The notes under the pieces: generated by a model | Seen by the model: only the letters and a program-made list of their open reading frames with translations | Told to the model about the DNA's origin: nothing | Databases searched by the model: none | Shown here: positions 18,500 to 28,339 of the stretch, in pieces | How the letters are laid out: every line of letters starts with the position of its first letter | Numbering within the stretch: the stretch's first letter is position 1 | Position numbers and translations under genes: made by a program | Source: Bacteroidota bacterium | Lineage (GTDB): Bacteria; Bacteroidota; Bacteroidia; 2-12-FULL-35-15 | Reading direction: 5' to 3' | Assembly (NCBI GenBank): GCA_025963725.1 | Contig: JAOQAE010000004.1 | Coordinates: 493,616 to 557,615 of the forward strand | Length of the DNA: 64,000 nt

Positions 18500-18507
18500 C
18501 AAAGATA
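18500..18507 (-). promoter_or_regulatory. -7 element immediately before the response-regulator start
   Basis: On the - strand TATCTTTG ends 5 bases before ATG (18494). If used, the transcript would start at or next to the AUG. The -33 region is not clear. Confidence 0.45.
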
Positions 18508-18595
18508 ATGAGATTTTTGGCCGTTACCGGACAGTTTTATGCAGTATGTCGTCCTGGGCGAAGCGAGTGGATCTGCTAAACAAAAGCCCGTGGCA

Positions 18596-18627
18596 TTTGT
18601 TAATAAAGGGCACAAAGCGTAACTTTG
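18596..18627 (+). promoter_or_regulatory. Bacteroidota-type promoter for mqnE
   Basis: TTTG at 18596-18599 and TAACTTTG at 18620-18627, separated by 20 bases, match the -33 TTTG / -7 TAnnTTTG consensus exactly. The start site would be near 18634, about 12 bases before the mqnE ATG. Confidence 0.7.
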
Positions 18628-18645
18628 TACTCTTAAATTAACACC

Positions 18646-19818
18646 ATGCAAACCCAGGATAACTCAGCGGTTCTGTTGAATTCAAACATTTCAGAAGAAC
18701 TTAAAAATATTGCCCAGAAAGTATACAATTCGGAACGCATCACCTTTGATGAAGGTGTGCTGCTGTATGAAAAAGGAGAGCTTGGCTACCTGGGGACACT
18801 TGCCAATTTTGTGCGTGAAAGGAAGAATGGCAATTATGTGTTCTTCAACCGCAATTTCCACATCGAGCCTACTAACATCTGCGTATTTGATTGTAAATTC
18901 TGCTCTTATTCACGACTGCTGAAGCAAAAGGATTCAGAGGCCGCATGGGAATTATCTGAAGAGCAGATCCTCGACCTTGTAAGAAGCTATAACGGCAAGC
19001 CGGTAACGGAAGTGCACATTGTTGGCGGCGTTCATCCGAAAATGGGTTTGATGTATTTTGCAAACCTCATTAAAAAAGTGAAGGAGATCCGTCCCGATAT
19101 CCACGTAAAGGCATTCACTGCGGTGGAGCTTGAATATATGTGCAGGAAAGCGAAAGTAAGCTTTGAAGAAGGCTTAAGAATTTTAAAGGAGCATGGGCAG
19201 GATTCGCTGCCGGGTGGCGGAGCGGAAATTTTCCAGGAAGACATCCGCAAGCAGATCTGTGAAGATAAATGCACGGCAGCCGAGTGGCTCGAGATCCACG
19301 AAACGGCACACAAGCTGGGAATGCCTTCCAACGCTACCATGCTGTATGGCCACATCGAAAAGTTTTCCGACCGCATCGACCACATGAACCGCCTGCGCGA
19401 GCTGCAGGACCGCACGCATGGCTTCAATACATTCATTCCGCTGAAGTTCCGCAACAAGGGGAACCAGATGAGCAACATCCAGGAAAGCACGGTGATCGAA
19501 GACCTACGGAATTATGCGGTTTCACGCATCTATATGGATAATTTCAACCACGTAAAAGCCTACTGGCCCATGATCGGGCGTACCACGGCGCAGCTCTCGC
19601 TTGCGTTTGGTGTGGATGATATCGATGGAACGATCGATGATTCAACGAAGATCTACACCATGGCCGGCTCGGAAGAGCAAAGCCCTGCGCTCAGCACGCA
19701 GCAGCTGGTGGAAATGATCAAGCAGGTAGGGCGCCACCCGATAGAGCGCGATACCGTTTACAATACCATCACCGATTTTAAGGATTATGATTTCAGCAAG
19801 GAAAACGTTGTTGTTTAA
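18646..19818 (+). CDS. mqnE: Aminofutalosine synthase MqnE (radical SAM)
   Basis: 390-residue radical SAM enzyme of the futalosine menaquinone pathway. It joins the adenosyl radical to the chorismate-derived enolpyruvyl benzoate to give aminofutalosine. The 4Fe-4S cysteines are Cys79, Cys83 and Cys86 in PTNICVFDCKFCSYSR. Other family blocks: VTEVHIVGGVHPKM, DSLPGGGAEIF, LGMPSNATMLYGHIE and FIPLKFRNKGNQM. The PTNICVFDC context distinguishes it from the related cyclase MqnC. It has its own strong promoter. Its stop overlaps the convergent type IX cargo gene by 4 bases, so no room is left for a terminator between them. Confidence 0.94.
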   Translation: MQTQDNSAVLLNSNISEELKNIAQKVYNSERITFDEGVLLYEKGELGYLGTLANFVRERKNGNYVFFNRNFHIEPTNICVFDCKFCSYSRLLKQKDSEAAWELSEEQILDLVRSYNGKPVTEVHIVGGVHPKMGLMYFANLIKKVKEIRPDIHVKAFTAVELEYMCRKAKVSFEEGLRILKEHGQDSLPGGGAEIFQEDIRKQICEDKCTAAEWLEIHETAHKLGMPSNATMLYGHIEKFSDRIDHMNRLRELQDRTHGFNTFIPLKFRNKGNQMSNIQESTVIEDLRNYAVSRIYMDNFNHVKAYWPMIGRTTAQLSLAFGVDDIDGTIDDSTKIYTMAGSEEQSPALSTQQLVEMIKQVGRHPIERDTVYNTITDFKDYDFSKENVVV

Positions 19819-20741
19819 TTGCTGATCACAAGTTTTCCTGTCATTGTTTCCGTATGCCTGTCCTGCAGCTGGTAATAATAAAACCCTGCAGGCAATTCAC
19901 CGCGGTCAACTACAAGGCTGCTTCCCGAAAATAGAATTGTTTTCACTTTTTGTCCGCCAGCGTCAAAAATTGTCAGTGAGGCGTCTTTCAGCTCTTTTCC
20001 GAATTCAAATACAGATTGGCGGGAAAAGGGATTTGGAAAAATCGAAGCTTCACGCTTTTTTGTAAGCGCCGGAACTTCCAATGCAAGCTGGCAGCCTGGC
20101 CCGCTGGAAGGTATGTATTCAGTGCTGTCCATGCTGTAGCACAACAGCTCGCAGGTTCCCTCAAGAAAGCTACCGCTAACAGACTCTATAAGTCCGCCGC
20201 TGCTTCCCGCTCCTTCATACAGGTAAAAAGAAACTGGGGCCGGATCTGGGTCTGTGGCCAGTTTGAACCGTTTCCTGAAACCGTAGGGTGTGGCAATGCT
20301 GTCGATCGCCACTACTGTAATAATTTGCCCGTACACAGCTTCTGTCATAGGCAGCGTATCGCCCACGGCCAGGTTATAATCAAAGAGCAGGTCTTCTGCA
20401 GGATGGCCGGGGACCCGTTTATAAATTTGAATTCCTGCTGACCGTAAGAAAAATTGTGGATTTGTATAAGGATAGGTTGTGGTATCCAGCGGCATTCCAA
20501 CGTCGGAATAATGGAAGACGTTTCCTCTCTTAAAGATTTTTTTGTAGGTGTACGATGAAATAATGGTATCACCGTCGATGTAATAATTGAATATATCCTC
20601 ATATCTATCACCGCCGGGCGTATAGATAACCTTCTTCACCAGCCAAACCGGGTTATTCAAAAAATACGCATTCGCCTGGGAAAAGCCGGAGCTGGATAAA
20701 AAAAGGGCGATCAGGCAGGAAAGGATGTAGCTTTTTTTCAT
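19815..20741 (-). CDS. Type IX-secreted protein with C-terminal sorting domain
   Basis: 308 residues. Signal peptide 1-21 (LSCLIALFLSSSGFSQ) and a C-terminal type A sorting domain of about 76 residues starting SIFPNPFSRQSVFEF and ending GKLVISN. The CTD strands TIFDAGGQKVKT and LPAGFYYYQLQD are typical. The domain would direct export through the type IX system and then be removed. The central part (25-225) looks like a beta-rich domain with TPGGDRYEDIFNYYIDGDT near its start. This resembles many small Bacteroidota cargo proteins, but I see no catalytic motif. Confidence 0.88.
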   Translation of the reverse strand: MKKSYILSCLIALFLSSSGFSQANAYFLNNPVWLVKKVIYTPGGDRYEDIFNYYIDGDTIISSYTYKKIFKRGNVFHYSDVGMPLDTTTYPYTNPQFFLRSAGIQIYKRVPGHPAEDLLFDYNLAVGDTLPMTEAVYGQIITVVAIDSIATPYGFRKRFKLATDPDPAPVSFYLYEGAGSSGGLIESVSGSFLEGTCELLCYSMDSTEYIPSSGPGCQLALEVPALTKKREASIFPNPFSRQSVFEFGKELKDASLTIFDAGGQKVKTILFSGSSLVVDRGELPAGFYYYQLQDRHTETMTGKLVISN

Positions 20742-20929
20742 GGGTTTGATTTTAATATATAATAAATGTAAAAAAAATTTCAGGTAAAGTCAATTGGAAA
20801 ATTGAGACCTGTGAAGTGCGGCCGCATCCGGGGACAGCCTGTAGTCTGTGTATTTCCCTCCACAAATTTTAAAAATTCCACAAGCATAAACTTTGTCAGA
20901 AGAGGTTGTACCTAATTTTAACCTTATTT

Positions 20930-21904
20930 ATGACTGCTATAAAAAAACACATTTCAAATTTCTGGGAAATCAGTAAAAAAACTGTTGTTGCCTGGAATAA
21001 AGCGGATCCTTTCCGCCAGGGCGCCATTATTTCCTATTATGCCATTTTTTCGATCCCTGCCCTCTTAGTGATCATTATTAGTGCTGCGGGCTATTTCTTC
21101 GGTAAGGAAGCCGTAAGCGGGGAGATCTCGAATCAGGTAACAGCCGCCATGGGCGCGGATACCGCCAAACAGATCGAAGAGATGGTGGCGAATTCCAGTG
21201 AGAACAAGAACAGCGTACTTGCCGCAATTATCGGGGTGATCACCTTGTTAGTGGGTGCCACTGGGGTATTTGTGCAGCTCCAGAAATCGCTCGACCTCAT
21301 CTGGGAAGTAGAGGTAAAAGCAAAGAAAGCATGGCTGAAATCCCTCAAAGACCGGTTATTTTCCTTTGGCCTGATCCTGTCGATCGGCTTTTTATTACTC
21401 ATCTCCCTTCTTATTTCCGCAGGGCTGGCTGCTTTTAGCGGATGGATCAAAGCGAGCCTGCCTGATTTTATGATGGCCGTATTCTTTGTGATCAGCTTTG
21501 CGGTGAATTTTGCAGTGCTCACAGTGTTATTTGCGCTGATGTTCAGGATCTTACCCGATGCCAGGGTGCGCTGGAAGGACGTATGGCTCGGTGCCATGAT
21601 CACAGCCCTGTTATTCATCGCCGGTAAATTCGCGCTCGGACTGTATTTCGGGAAAGCAAACCCCGGATCGGCTTACGGGGCCGCTGGCTCAATTATTTTA
21701 TTAATGCTTTGGGTCAACTATTCCAGCATGATCCTTTTCCTGGGTGCGGAATATACCAAGCAGTTTGCACTGCATTTCGGCCACGAAATTGAGCCGGCAA
21801 AAGATGCCGTAAGGATCGAAGGCTCTGAAAAGGAACGGGAAGTAAAAAACAAGCAAAAAGCCACGAACCGGGTGATCGGGAAACGAAACTGGTCGGGCGC
21901 ATAA
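20930..21904 (+). CDS. YihY/BrkB-family integral membrane protein
   Basis: 324 residues with about six transmembrane helices. The family blocks DPFRQGAIISYYAIFSIPALLVIIIS, GATGVFVQLQKSLDLIWEV, LPDARVRWKDVWLGAM and GSAYGAAGSIILLMLWVNYSSMILFLGAEYT are all present. The ATG at 20930 was preferred over an in-frame codon 24 bases earlier because MTAIKKHISNFWE fits the family start. The C-terminal tail (about 290-324) is highly charged and cytosolic. The biochemical function of the family is not settled; the RNase BN label in databases is a historical error. Confidence 0.92.
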   Translation: MTAIKKHISNFWEISKKTVVAWNKADPFRQGAIISYYAIFSIPALLVIIISAAGYFFGKEAVSGEISNQVTAAMGADTAKQIEEMVANSSENKNSVLAAIIGVITLLVGATGVFVQLQKSLDLIWEVEVKAKKAWLKSLKDRLFSFGLILSIGFLLLISLLISAGLAAFSGWIKASLPDFMMAVFFVISFAVNFAVLTVLFALMFRILPDARVRWKDVWLGAMITALLFIAGKFALGLYFGKANPGSAYGAAGSIILLMLWVNYSSMILFLGAEYTKQFALHFGHEIEPAKDAVRIEGSEKEREVKNKQKATNRVIGKRNWSGA

Positions 21905-21933
21905 AAAACTAATCATAAGAAAGGAACATTGTC

Positions 21934-22113
21934 ATGAGCGAAAGTAAAACACCATTTAGCAAAGAGCTGCTCGGGCTCCTGTTATTATTCTCATTTTTAG
22001 TGCTCTGGACCATCAGGTCGCATGCGGCACCTGTTGTGAAAAGCTATAAAAAAGCTGATCTGAAAACAGGGCAGAAAATTACAGCGCATCACACCAGGGC
22101 TGTAGCCCTTTAA
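21934..22113 (+). CDS. Small membrane protein, 59 residues
   Basis: A short frame starting ATG with aagaaaggaac 5-15 bases upstream, 29 bases after the YihY-family gene. It encodes an N-terminal polar segment, one transmembrane helix (about 12-27, LLGLLLLFSFLVLW) and a basic tail with KSYKKADLKTGQK. Codon use resembles its neighbours. No family recognised. It may be a small accessory of the YihY protein, or simply the first gene before the propeller protein 15 bases downstream. Confidence 0.5.
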   Translation: MSESKTPFSKELLGLLLLFSFLVLWTIRSHAAPVVKSYKKADLKTGQKITAHHTRAVAL

Positions 22114-22128
22114 TTCCGGAACCTGAAA

Positions 22129-24249
22129 ATGACGAAAACGCCCCATCCGAATAAAGCAGCTGTTTATAAAAAAGGAATGCTCATCCTTTTTATGAACCTG
22201 TTTTTTATTGGCCTTTTCGCCCAGCCGGGCAGCTGGAATTATTATGCCATGGGTAAGCAGGCCGTTTGCCTGGCTGAAGAAGGTTCGTTTATCTGGACAG
22301 GTACTGCTGCGGGCTTGGTCAGGATTAATAAATCAACAGGGGCCGCTACTTATTATAATAAAGCGAATTCGGGCCTGCCCGGCAATTTTATATGCGCGGT
22401 GGCTGTGGATGCAGCTGGTGTGAAATGGATTGGAACAGATAATGGACTTGTAAAATACGATGGCGCCGCCTGGACGGTTTTCAACACAGCAAACTCGGGC
22501 CTTCCCGACAACCAGGTGCTTTCTTTATCCACACAAGGCAGTGTAGTTTGGATTGGTACGCGCAATGGCTTAAGCCGGTTGAGCAGTTCCGGATGGAGCA
22601 CTTATAATATTTCCAATTCACCTTTAACAACAAATTATATTCTTGCCATAACCGTGGAAGCTTCAGGGATCAAATGGATCGGTACAACCAATGAACTTGC
22701 AAAATTTGACGGCAGCAGCTGGACAATTTATAACAGCTCCAATTGCGGCATCCCGGCGGGTGGGGTTTTGTGTGTTACTATTGATAGCGATGGATCGAAA
22801 TGGATCGGGACAAGTTCGGGGCTTGCTGTTTTTAATGATGTTTCCTGGACTATATATACAGCAAGCAATTCTTCCCTTCCAAATAATTCGATCTCACATA
22901 TTGCTATTGATGGCTCCGGGAATAAATGGATCAGCACGCATGCATATTACCAATGCGGCTTTGTGAAGTTTGACGGCTCCTCCTGGACCTTGTACAACGG
23001 AACCTCGCATCCCTGGCTTGATGCCGACATCAGCTCTATTATTGTGGATGCTTCGGGGAATAAATGGATTGCCGGAAATGGCCTGCTTAAATTCAATGGC
23101 TCCGCCTTCAGCGAAATAAATACTTCCAACTCCGGCCTGCCGGATAATTCCGTATTCAGTATAAAAATTGATGGAGCTCAGAACAAATGGATCGGAACTA
23201 ACGGCGGTGGGCTTGTAAAATATGACGGCAGCAACTGGACAAATTACAATACATCCAATTCCCCTCTTCCGCATGGTACGGTGTACAGCATGGCGATGGA
23301 AGGCAGCAGCGACCTCTGGATTGGAACGGGGAACGGCGTTGCTCATTTCAACGGTGCCGCATGGCAGGTAATGCATTCTGCGCCCGGCGGACTGCTGAGC
23401 GGAGTTGTACATTCGATCGCGGTTGATGCTGCGGGAAATAAATGGTTTGGTACCGGAACGGGCATTTCGCGTTTTAATGGCTCCTGGATGAATACGCCCA
23501 CCGCGGATGCCGTTACAGCTCTTACCATTGACGGTTCAGGGCATGTGTGGGCGGGGCTGAACGGGGGCGGACTGATGGAATACGATGGCAGCGCCTGGGC
23601 CACCTACAATACCGGCAATTCCGGCCTGCCTTCCGATAACGTGGTCGCGCTGGCAGCTGATAACTCGGGTAATCTCTGGATCGGTACGTTTGGTGGGGGA
23701 ATGGTAAAGTTCAATGATACCACCTGGACTGTGTATGATACGCTCAATTGTTCCATACCCGATAACTGCGTGCGTTCCATTGCGATCGACGAGAACGGCG
23801 TGAAGTGGATCGGCACCAACAATGGCTTTGGAAGTTTTGATGATTATGCCTGGGCAGCTTACCATACAACGGACTCCCCTTTGCCGGGCGCTTTTGTGCC
23901 TACTGTGGCGATAGATGCTGCCGGTAATAAATGGCTGGGGACATTGTATGGGCTGGCTACCTTCAAAGGATCCGCCGCTACAGATGTGGCAGGTAAGAAC
24001 AAGCCGGAATCTTCCATGCTGGTCTACCCTAATCCTTTCGACCGGGAAGCCGTATTTAAAACAGGGCAGGAGCAGATCGTAAACGGCAGCTGTGTGCTTT
24101 ACGATATACATGGCGAAAAAATACGCAGCTTTAAATTCCGCAATCCCGATTTTACCATTTCAGGGGAAGGGCTTCAGAAAGGGATTTATTTCTATGAAGT
24201 AAGCGATGGAGCGACACTGATCGGAAGAGGTAAGATCATTGTGCAATAG
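22129..24249 (+). CDS. Type IX-secreted protein with two-component-regulator-type beta-propeller repeats
   Basis: 706 residues. N-terminal leader with hydrophobic core LILFMNLFFIGLFAQ. Then about fourteen repeats of roughly 42 residues containing (N/V)KWIGT followed by a G-L-(A/V)-K-(F/Y)-(D/N)-G segment, an SSWT strand and a SNSGLP(D)N(S)V turn. This is the Reg_prop pattern, giving one or two seven-bladed propellers. A C-terminal sorting domain starts LVYPNPFDREAVFKT and ends GRGKIIVQ. The propeller is usually the sensor part of hybrid two-component systems, but here there is no membrane or kinase domain, so this is a free or surface-attached secreted propeller of unknown ligand. Confidence 0.88.
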   Translation: MTKTPHPNKAAVYKKGMLILFMNLFFIGLFAQPGSWNYYAMGKQAVCLAEEGSFIWTGTAAGLVRINKSTGAATYYNKANSGLPGNFICAVAVDAAGVKWIGTDNGLVKYDGAAWTVFNTANSGLPDNQVLSLSTQGSVVWIGTRNGLSRLSSSGWSTYNISNSPLTTNYILAITVEASGIKWIGTTNELAKFDGSSWTIYNSSNCGIPAGGVLCVTIDSDGSKWIGTSSGLAVFNDVSWTIYTASNSSLPNNSISHIAIDGSGNKWISTHAYYQCGFVKFDGSSWTLYNGTSHPWLDADISSIIVDASGNKWIAGNGLLKFNGSAFSEINTSNSGLPDNSVFSIKIDGAQNKWIGTNGGGLVKYDGSNWTNYNTSNSPLPHGTVYSMAMEGSSDLWIGTGNGVAHFNGAAWQVMHSAPGGLLSGVVHSIAVDAAGNKWFGTGTGISRFNGSWMNTPTADAVTALTIDGSGHVWAGLNGGGLMEYDGSAWATYNTGNSGLPSDNVVALAADNSGNLWIGTFGGGMVKFNDTTWTVYDTLNCSIPDNCVRSIAIDENGVKWIGTNNGFGSFDDYAWAAYHTTDSPLPGAFVPTVAIDAAGNKWLGTLYGLATFKGSAATDVAGKNKPESSMLVYPNPFDREAVFKTGQEQIVNGSCVLYDIHGEKIRSFKFRNPDFTISGEGLQKGIYFYEVSDGATLIGRGKIIVQ

Positions 24250-24324
24250 TCTGCAGATATAATTCACTCCCTGAGCTCACCTGTTTTTGTTATACCTGAT
24301 ATACTTCCTGATATTTCACACTTT

Positions 24325-24516
24325 TGTTCAACAGGCCGCTCCTACGGAGCTTGAAAACAGATAAGAGCCTATGTGTTACAAACAGGCCACTCCTACGGAG
24401 CTAAGAATATGCGATTATTGTTAACACGCTTCCTGTGAAAAGCCCCTTCGGGGCGACCTGTTTGTAGCGCAAGGCAAACACACAGCATTTCAAGCTCCAT
24501 AGGAGCGGCCTGTTAC
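24325..24516. repeat. R6-family palindromic repeat cluster
   Basis: Four related units: 24330-24351 (acaggccgctcctacggagc plus tt), 24380-24402 (aacaggccactcctacggag plus ct), and two in reverse, 24440-24466 (agccccttcggggcgacctg plus tttgtag) and 24491-24515 (caagctccataggagcggcc plus tgtta). Two forward and two reverse copies make the block an overall inverted repeat. It fills the 289-base gap between the propeller gene and the convergent barrel gene, where no gene is seen. Confidence 0.75.
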
Positions 24517-24538
24517 GGCTTTTACACACAAATTGCAG

Positions 24539-25117
24539 TTAATTATTGAAAAGGTAAGCGGTATACGTTACCGAGAAGCCGATCCCGGATGAGATCTGCC
24601 GGGAGACATTTCTCCGGATCTGGTTGTGAGGTTCGCCGGCCACAAGCAAAGGCTGATAGCCCGACAGTCCGAATCCGTAATTCACATTCAGTGAAAATTT
24701 ATCATCCTTCAGGTTCCTCACATAATTGCTCATGTTCACATTGAAGGATGCGCCTGCAAAAATATGATGCATGTTGGGCGTCCGATAAGTAGAGAAGCGC
24801 TTGTCGCTGTCGAATAATTTTGAAATGTTTCTGCTCAGCAAAAATTGATAATCGGCATTCAAGCTCACTGAATATTTTCTTGCTTTTACAAAGGCCCATT
24901 TAAACCCGGTGGTTGCACCCATTCCATTGTAGCTGATATTGATGGCCGGCCCAAGCTGGTAGGTGACCCTTTCGGAGAGGTCCACGCCCATCACGAAAAT
25001 CCCCACCGTTCCGAACGGGGATTTGTAGCCCGCCCCGAAGCTTGCGGAAACAGGGGCCTGCGCTCCGGCATGGAGCGAACAGATAAGAATAATAAAAACA
25101 AGCGCCTTCCTGGCCAT
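24539..25117 (-). CDS. Probable small outer-membrane beta-barrel protein
   Basis: 192 residues with signal peptide (LVFIILICSLHAGAQA). The rest is made of alternating amphipathic strands (SASFGAGYKSPFGTVGIFVMG, KYSVSLNADYQFLLSR, FSLNVNYGFGLSGYQPLL), ending in an aromatic-flanked strand GIGFSVTYTAYLFNN, as expected for barrel insertion by BAM. No enzyme motif. Distinct from the barrel protein at 47521-48189. It could be a structural or small-solute porin; the exact role is unknown. Confidence 0.65.
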   Translation of the reverse strand: MARKALVFIILICSLHAGAQAPVSASFGAGYKSPFGTVGIFVMGVDLSERVTYQLGPAINISYNGMGATTGFKWAFVKARKYSVSLNADYQFLLSRNISKLFDSDKRFSTYRTPNMHHIFAGASFNVNMSNYVRNLKDDKFSLNVNYGFGLSGYQPLLVAGEPHNQIRRNVSRQISSGIGFSVTYTAYLFNN

Positions 25118-25174
25118 TATAATTGAAACAGAGGTTCTGTGTCCCTGTATTTTGTGTAAAAAATAAACCGGTGA

Positions 25175-26572
25175 TTACGCCTTTAAGAAGCCTAAGATCT
25201 TCTCAACGCTGTCTTTGGCATCACCGTAAAGCATTTCCGAATTTGATTTGTAAAACAACGGATTGTCTTCTCCCGAATAACCTGCCGACATGGAGCGCTT
25301 CATAATGATCACTTTTTCTGCTTTCCATACCTCGATCACCGGCATTCCGTAAATAGAGCTTGCCGGATCATCTTGTGCACTTGGGTTCACCACATCATTA
25401 GCGCCGATCACCATCACCACATCCGTATTAGGCATATCATCGTTGATCTCGTCCATTTCCAGTACAATATCGTAAGGTACGTGTGCCTCAGCCAATAACA
25501 CATTCATGTGTCCGGGTAAGCGGCCTGCCACCGGGTGAATGGCAAAGCGTACATTTTTTCCTTCCCTGCGCAGTGTCTGCACCATATCAAAGATCGGGTA
25601 TTGCGCTTTCGCGACAGCCATCCCGTAGCCCGGAACGATCACCACCGATTTAGCTTCTTTTAATAAAGCCGCTACCTCTTCATGGTTCAGTGCGGTAACT
25701 TCACCTTCAATTACTTTGGCTTCACCTTTGGCAGCCGGGGCATTTCCAAAGCCACCTAAGATCACGGAGAAAAAAGAGCGGTTCATTGCCTTGCACATGT
25801 GAATGGAAAGGATCGCTCCCGAGCTGCCCACGAGGGCGCCCGTAACAATCAAAAGATCGTTACCGAGCATAAATCCGGCAGCCGATGCAGCCCACCCGGA
25901 ATAGGAGTTTAACATACTCACAACAACCGGCATATCTCCGCCGCCGATCGCCATTACGAGCATTACCCCGATAAAGCAGGCGATTGCCGTCATGATGCCT
26001 AAATAAAGCAAGCCGTTTGTGCCTTCCTGCTGCGCGAACAACACACCCAGCACCACACAAATGATCAATAAAATGATGTTTACCGCATGCCTGCCGGGAT
26101 ACAACAATGCTTTGCTGCGGACTTTGCCTTCCAGCTTACCCCATGCAATGATAGAGCCTGTGAAGGTGATAGCGCCGATAAAGATGCCGATGTATACTTC
26201 GGTTAAGTGAATGATGTGTGATGCACCTTCCAGGGTTTGTGTTTTCGGATCGAGATAAGAACCGAAGCCAACCAGTACGGCTGCCAATCCCACGAAGCTG
26301 TGCAGGATCGCCACCAGCTGGGGCATAGCTGTCATCTCCACTTTCCGCGCAAGCATCAAGCCTATTACGGAAGCTATGGCAATGGCTGCAATGATGTAAA
26401 CCTGTCCGGCAACGCCTTCACCCAGCACGGTAGCTAAAATAGCTATTGCCATCCCTATGATGCCGTAATACACCCCACGCTTCGCAGATGCTTGTGAGGA
26501 TAATCCCCCTAAACTTAAAATGAACAGGATACTTGCAAATAAATACGCTGCTGTTTGAATTCCTATAGCCAT
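25175..26572 (-). CDS. pntB: NAD(P) transhydrogenase subunit beta PntB
   Basis: 465 residues, E. coli-like length. The N-terminal half has about nine transmembrane helices (proton channel, domain II). The C-terminal half is the NADP(H)-binding domain III with [57 protein letters not shown] and the loop around [16 protein letters not shown]. With PntA it couples hydride transfer between NADH and NADP+ to proton movement across the inner membrane, supplying NADPH. It lies 51 bases downstream of pntA on the same strand. Confidence 0.96.
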   Translation of the reverse strand: MAIGIQTAAYLFASILFILSLGGLSSQASAKRGVYYGIIGMAIAILATVLGEGVAGQVYIIAAIAIASVIGLMLARKVEMTAMPQLVAILHSFVGLAAVLVGFGSYLDPKTQTLEGASHIIHLTEVYIGIFIGAITFTGSIIAWGKLEGKVRSKALLYPGRHAVNIILLIICVVLGVLFAQQEGTNGLLYLGIMTAIACFIGVMLVMAIGGGDMPVVVSMLNSYSGWAASAAGFMLGNDLLIVTGALVGSSGAILSIHMCKAMNRSFFSVILGGFGNAPAAKGEAKVIEGEVTALNHEEVAALLKEAKSVVIVPGYGMAVAKAQYPIFDMVQTLRREGKNVRFAIHPVAGRLPGHMNVLLAEAHVPYDIVLEMDEINDDMPNTDVVMVIGANDVVNPSAQDDPASSIYGMPVIEVWKAEKVIIMKRSMSAGYSGEDNPLFYKSNSEMLYGDAKDSVEKILGFLKA

Positions 26573-26623
26573 AATATTTTTTAACTCTTAATTAGTTTAT
26601 TATTTATACCGTGAAGCTGCTTC

Positions 26624-28171
26624 TTATTTTTTAAACATGTTCAGCATACGATAGGTAACCATAAAGCCTCCGACAATATTAATACTTGCGACCAAGATCG
26701 CTACAGAAGCAAGAATGGTCATAGGGTTCGTAATGTCGTCTGTAGTCTGCAACAAGCCGCCAACAACGATAATACCGCTGATGGCATTGGTTACAGCCAT
26801 TAAGGGAGTGTGCAATGAGTGCGCAACGTTGGTGATCAGCTGCCAGCCTACAAACACTGCCAGCACAAACACCGTGAAATGCTGGATGAATTCAGCCGGT
26901 GCATAACGGCCAACGAGGAACAGTAATACTCCTACTACGCCAAGGCGGATAAACATAGATGCAGTGGCTTTTTTTACTTCTGCAGCCTCGGATATTTTCT
27001 TTTCCTCTGCAGTAGGGGCCGGTGCTTTTTTAGCGCCACCGCCAGCCGTAGGGCTTACCGGAAGGGGGGCAGGAGGCCAGTTGATCTTGCCGTTATAAGT
27101 TACCATTGCTCTCGACACAACAGCATCTTCCATGTCGATCTTCCATTTGTCTGCTTTGCCCATGTCATCCAGTAAATGACATAAGTTATTTCCGTAAAGC
27201 TGTGAAGCCTGGTGCGGCAGCTGGTTCAGCTTGCCGATAATCGTTACTCCGTTATCGGTAGTATAGATCTCTCCGTTCTTGGTTAATTCGCAGTTTCCGC
27301 CTGATGATGCAGCCAGATCCACAATTACGGAGCCCGGCTTCATAACAGCCACATGATCGGCAAGGATCAGCTTAGGAGCCGGCCTGCCGGGGATCTGTGC
27401 CGTGGTGATAATAATATCCACTTCGGCTGCCTGTGCCTTGAACAAAGCCATCTCGGCAGCGATAAACTCCTTGCTCATTTCTTTTGAGTAACCCGATGAG
27501 GTTGCCCCGTCTTCTTCGATCTCCACGGTAAGGAACTGCGCTCCCATCGATGCGATCTGCTCGGCCACTTCCTTGCGGGTATCGAACGCCCTAACGATCG
27601 CGCCCAATGAGTTGGCGGCACCGATCGCGGCAAGTCCGGCCACCCCGGCGCCGATCACCAGCACCTTTGCCGGCTCTACTTTACCTGCGGCGGTGATCTG
27701 CCCGTTTAAAAATCTTCCGAAATGATAGGATCCTTCAATAACTGCCCTGTATCCGGCGATATTTGCCATGGATGAAAGAACGTCCATTTTCTGCGCCCTC
27801 GAGATCCGCGGGATCGCATCCATTGCGATCGCATTTACTTTTTTATCGGCCAGCTTCTGAAGCAATGCCTGGTTTTGTGCCGGCCATAAATAGCTGAGCG
27901 TCACAAGGCCTTCCTTCATCATGTCCACTTCTTCCATGGAAGGCTCTTTTACCTTCAGCACGATATCCGATTTGCCGTATATATCGGCAGCTGTAGCCAC
28001 TATTTTAGCGCCGGCTTCTTCAAACTCCTTATCAGAAAAGTTGGCCTTTATCCCTGCGTTATGCTGAATATAAACTTCAAAACCCTGCTTTTGCAGTCGT
28101 TTGACGGTTTTGGGAGTTGCAGCAACTCTTAACTCATTTGGAAAAATTTCCGATGGAATGCCTACCTTCAT
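26624..28171 (-). CDS. pntA: NAD(P) transhydrogenase subunit alpha PntA (fused form)
   Basis: 515 residues combining the NAD(H)-binding domain I with the three- or four-helix membrane part, as in E. coli, rather than the split alpha1/alpha2 form of many bacteria. Start [20 protein letters not shown]. Rossmann loop [22 protein letters not shown], then [12 protein letters not shown]-loop equivalents are not obvious by eye. A Pro/Ala-rich linker (about 365-395) leads to the C-terminal helices (about 405-510). It is first in a pntA-pntB pair, and the upstream gap contains an R5-type palindrome and a weak TACTTTCG -7-like element. Confidence 0.96.
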   Translation of the reverse strand: MKVGIPSEIFPNELRVAATPKTVKRLQKQGFEVYIQHNAGIKANFSDKEFEEAGAKIVATAADIYGKSDIVLKVKEPSMEEVDMMKEGLVTLSYLWPAQNQALLQKLADKKVNAIAMDAIPRISRAQKMDVLSSMANIAGYRAVIEGSYHFGRFLNGQITAAGKVEPAKVLVIGAGVAGLAAIGAANSLGAIVRAFDTRKEVAEQIASMGAQFLTVEIEEDGATSSGYSKEMSKEFIAAEMALFKAQAAEVDIIITTAQIPGRPAPKLILADHVAVMKPGSVIVDLAASSGGNCELTKNGEIYTTDNGVTIIGKLNQLPHQASQLYGNNLCHLLDDMGKADKWKIDMEDAVVSRAMVTYNGKINWPPAPLPVSPTAGGGAKKAPAPTAEEKKISEAAEVKKATASMFIRLGVVGVLLFLVGRYAPAEFIQHFTVFVLAVFVGWQLITNVAHSLHTPLMAVTNAISGIIVVGGLLQTTDDITNPMTILASVAILVASINIVGGFMVTYRMLNMFKK

Positions 28172-28264
28172 AATTCAACTATATTAGGTTTACTTGTGTT
28201 TTGCGAACGAATTTTGCGTCCCGAAAGTAGTAAAATAATGGTAATTGACCAAAAGCAGGGGGAA

Positions 28265-28325
28265 ATCCATCAAAATAGGGGCATTGGGGAGAGATGCCGT
28301 GTCGCGCACGGCATGACGGTGCCAA
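28265..28325. repeat. R5-family palindrome
   Basis: gagagatgccgtgtcgcgcacggcatgacg contains ATGCCGTG / CACGGCAT as an 8-bp stem with loop tcgcg. Related sequence recurs at 47450-47505. It lies between pntA and the GDPD gene. Confidence 0.65.
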
Positions 28326-28339
28326 AGGGAATAAAAAAG

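Noticed and set aside
24325-24516. Possible CRISPR or tRNA-like structure
   Set aside because: Units appear in both orientations with uneven spacing, unlike CRISPR, and no tRNA arms or T-loop consensus exist.
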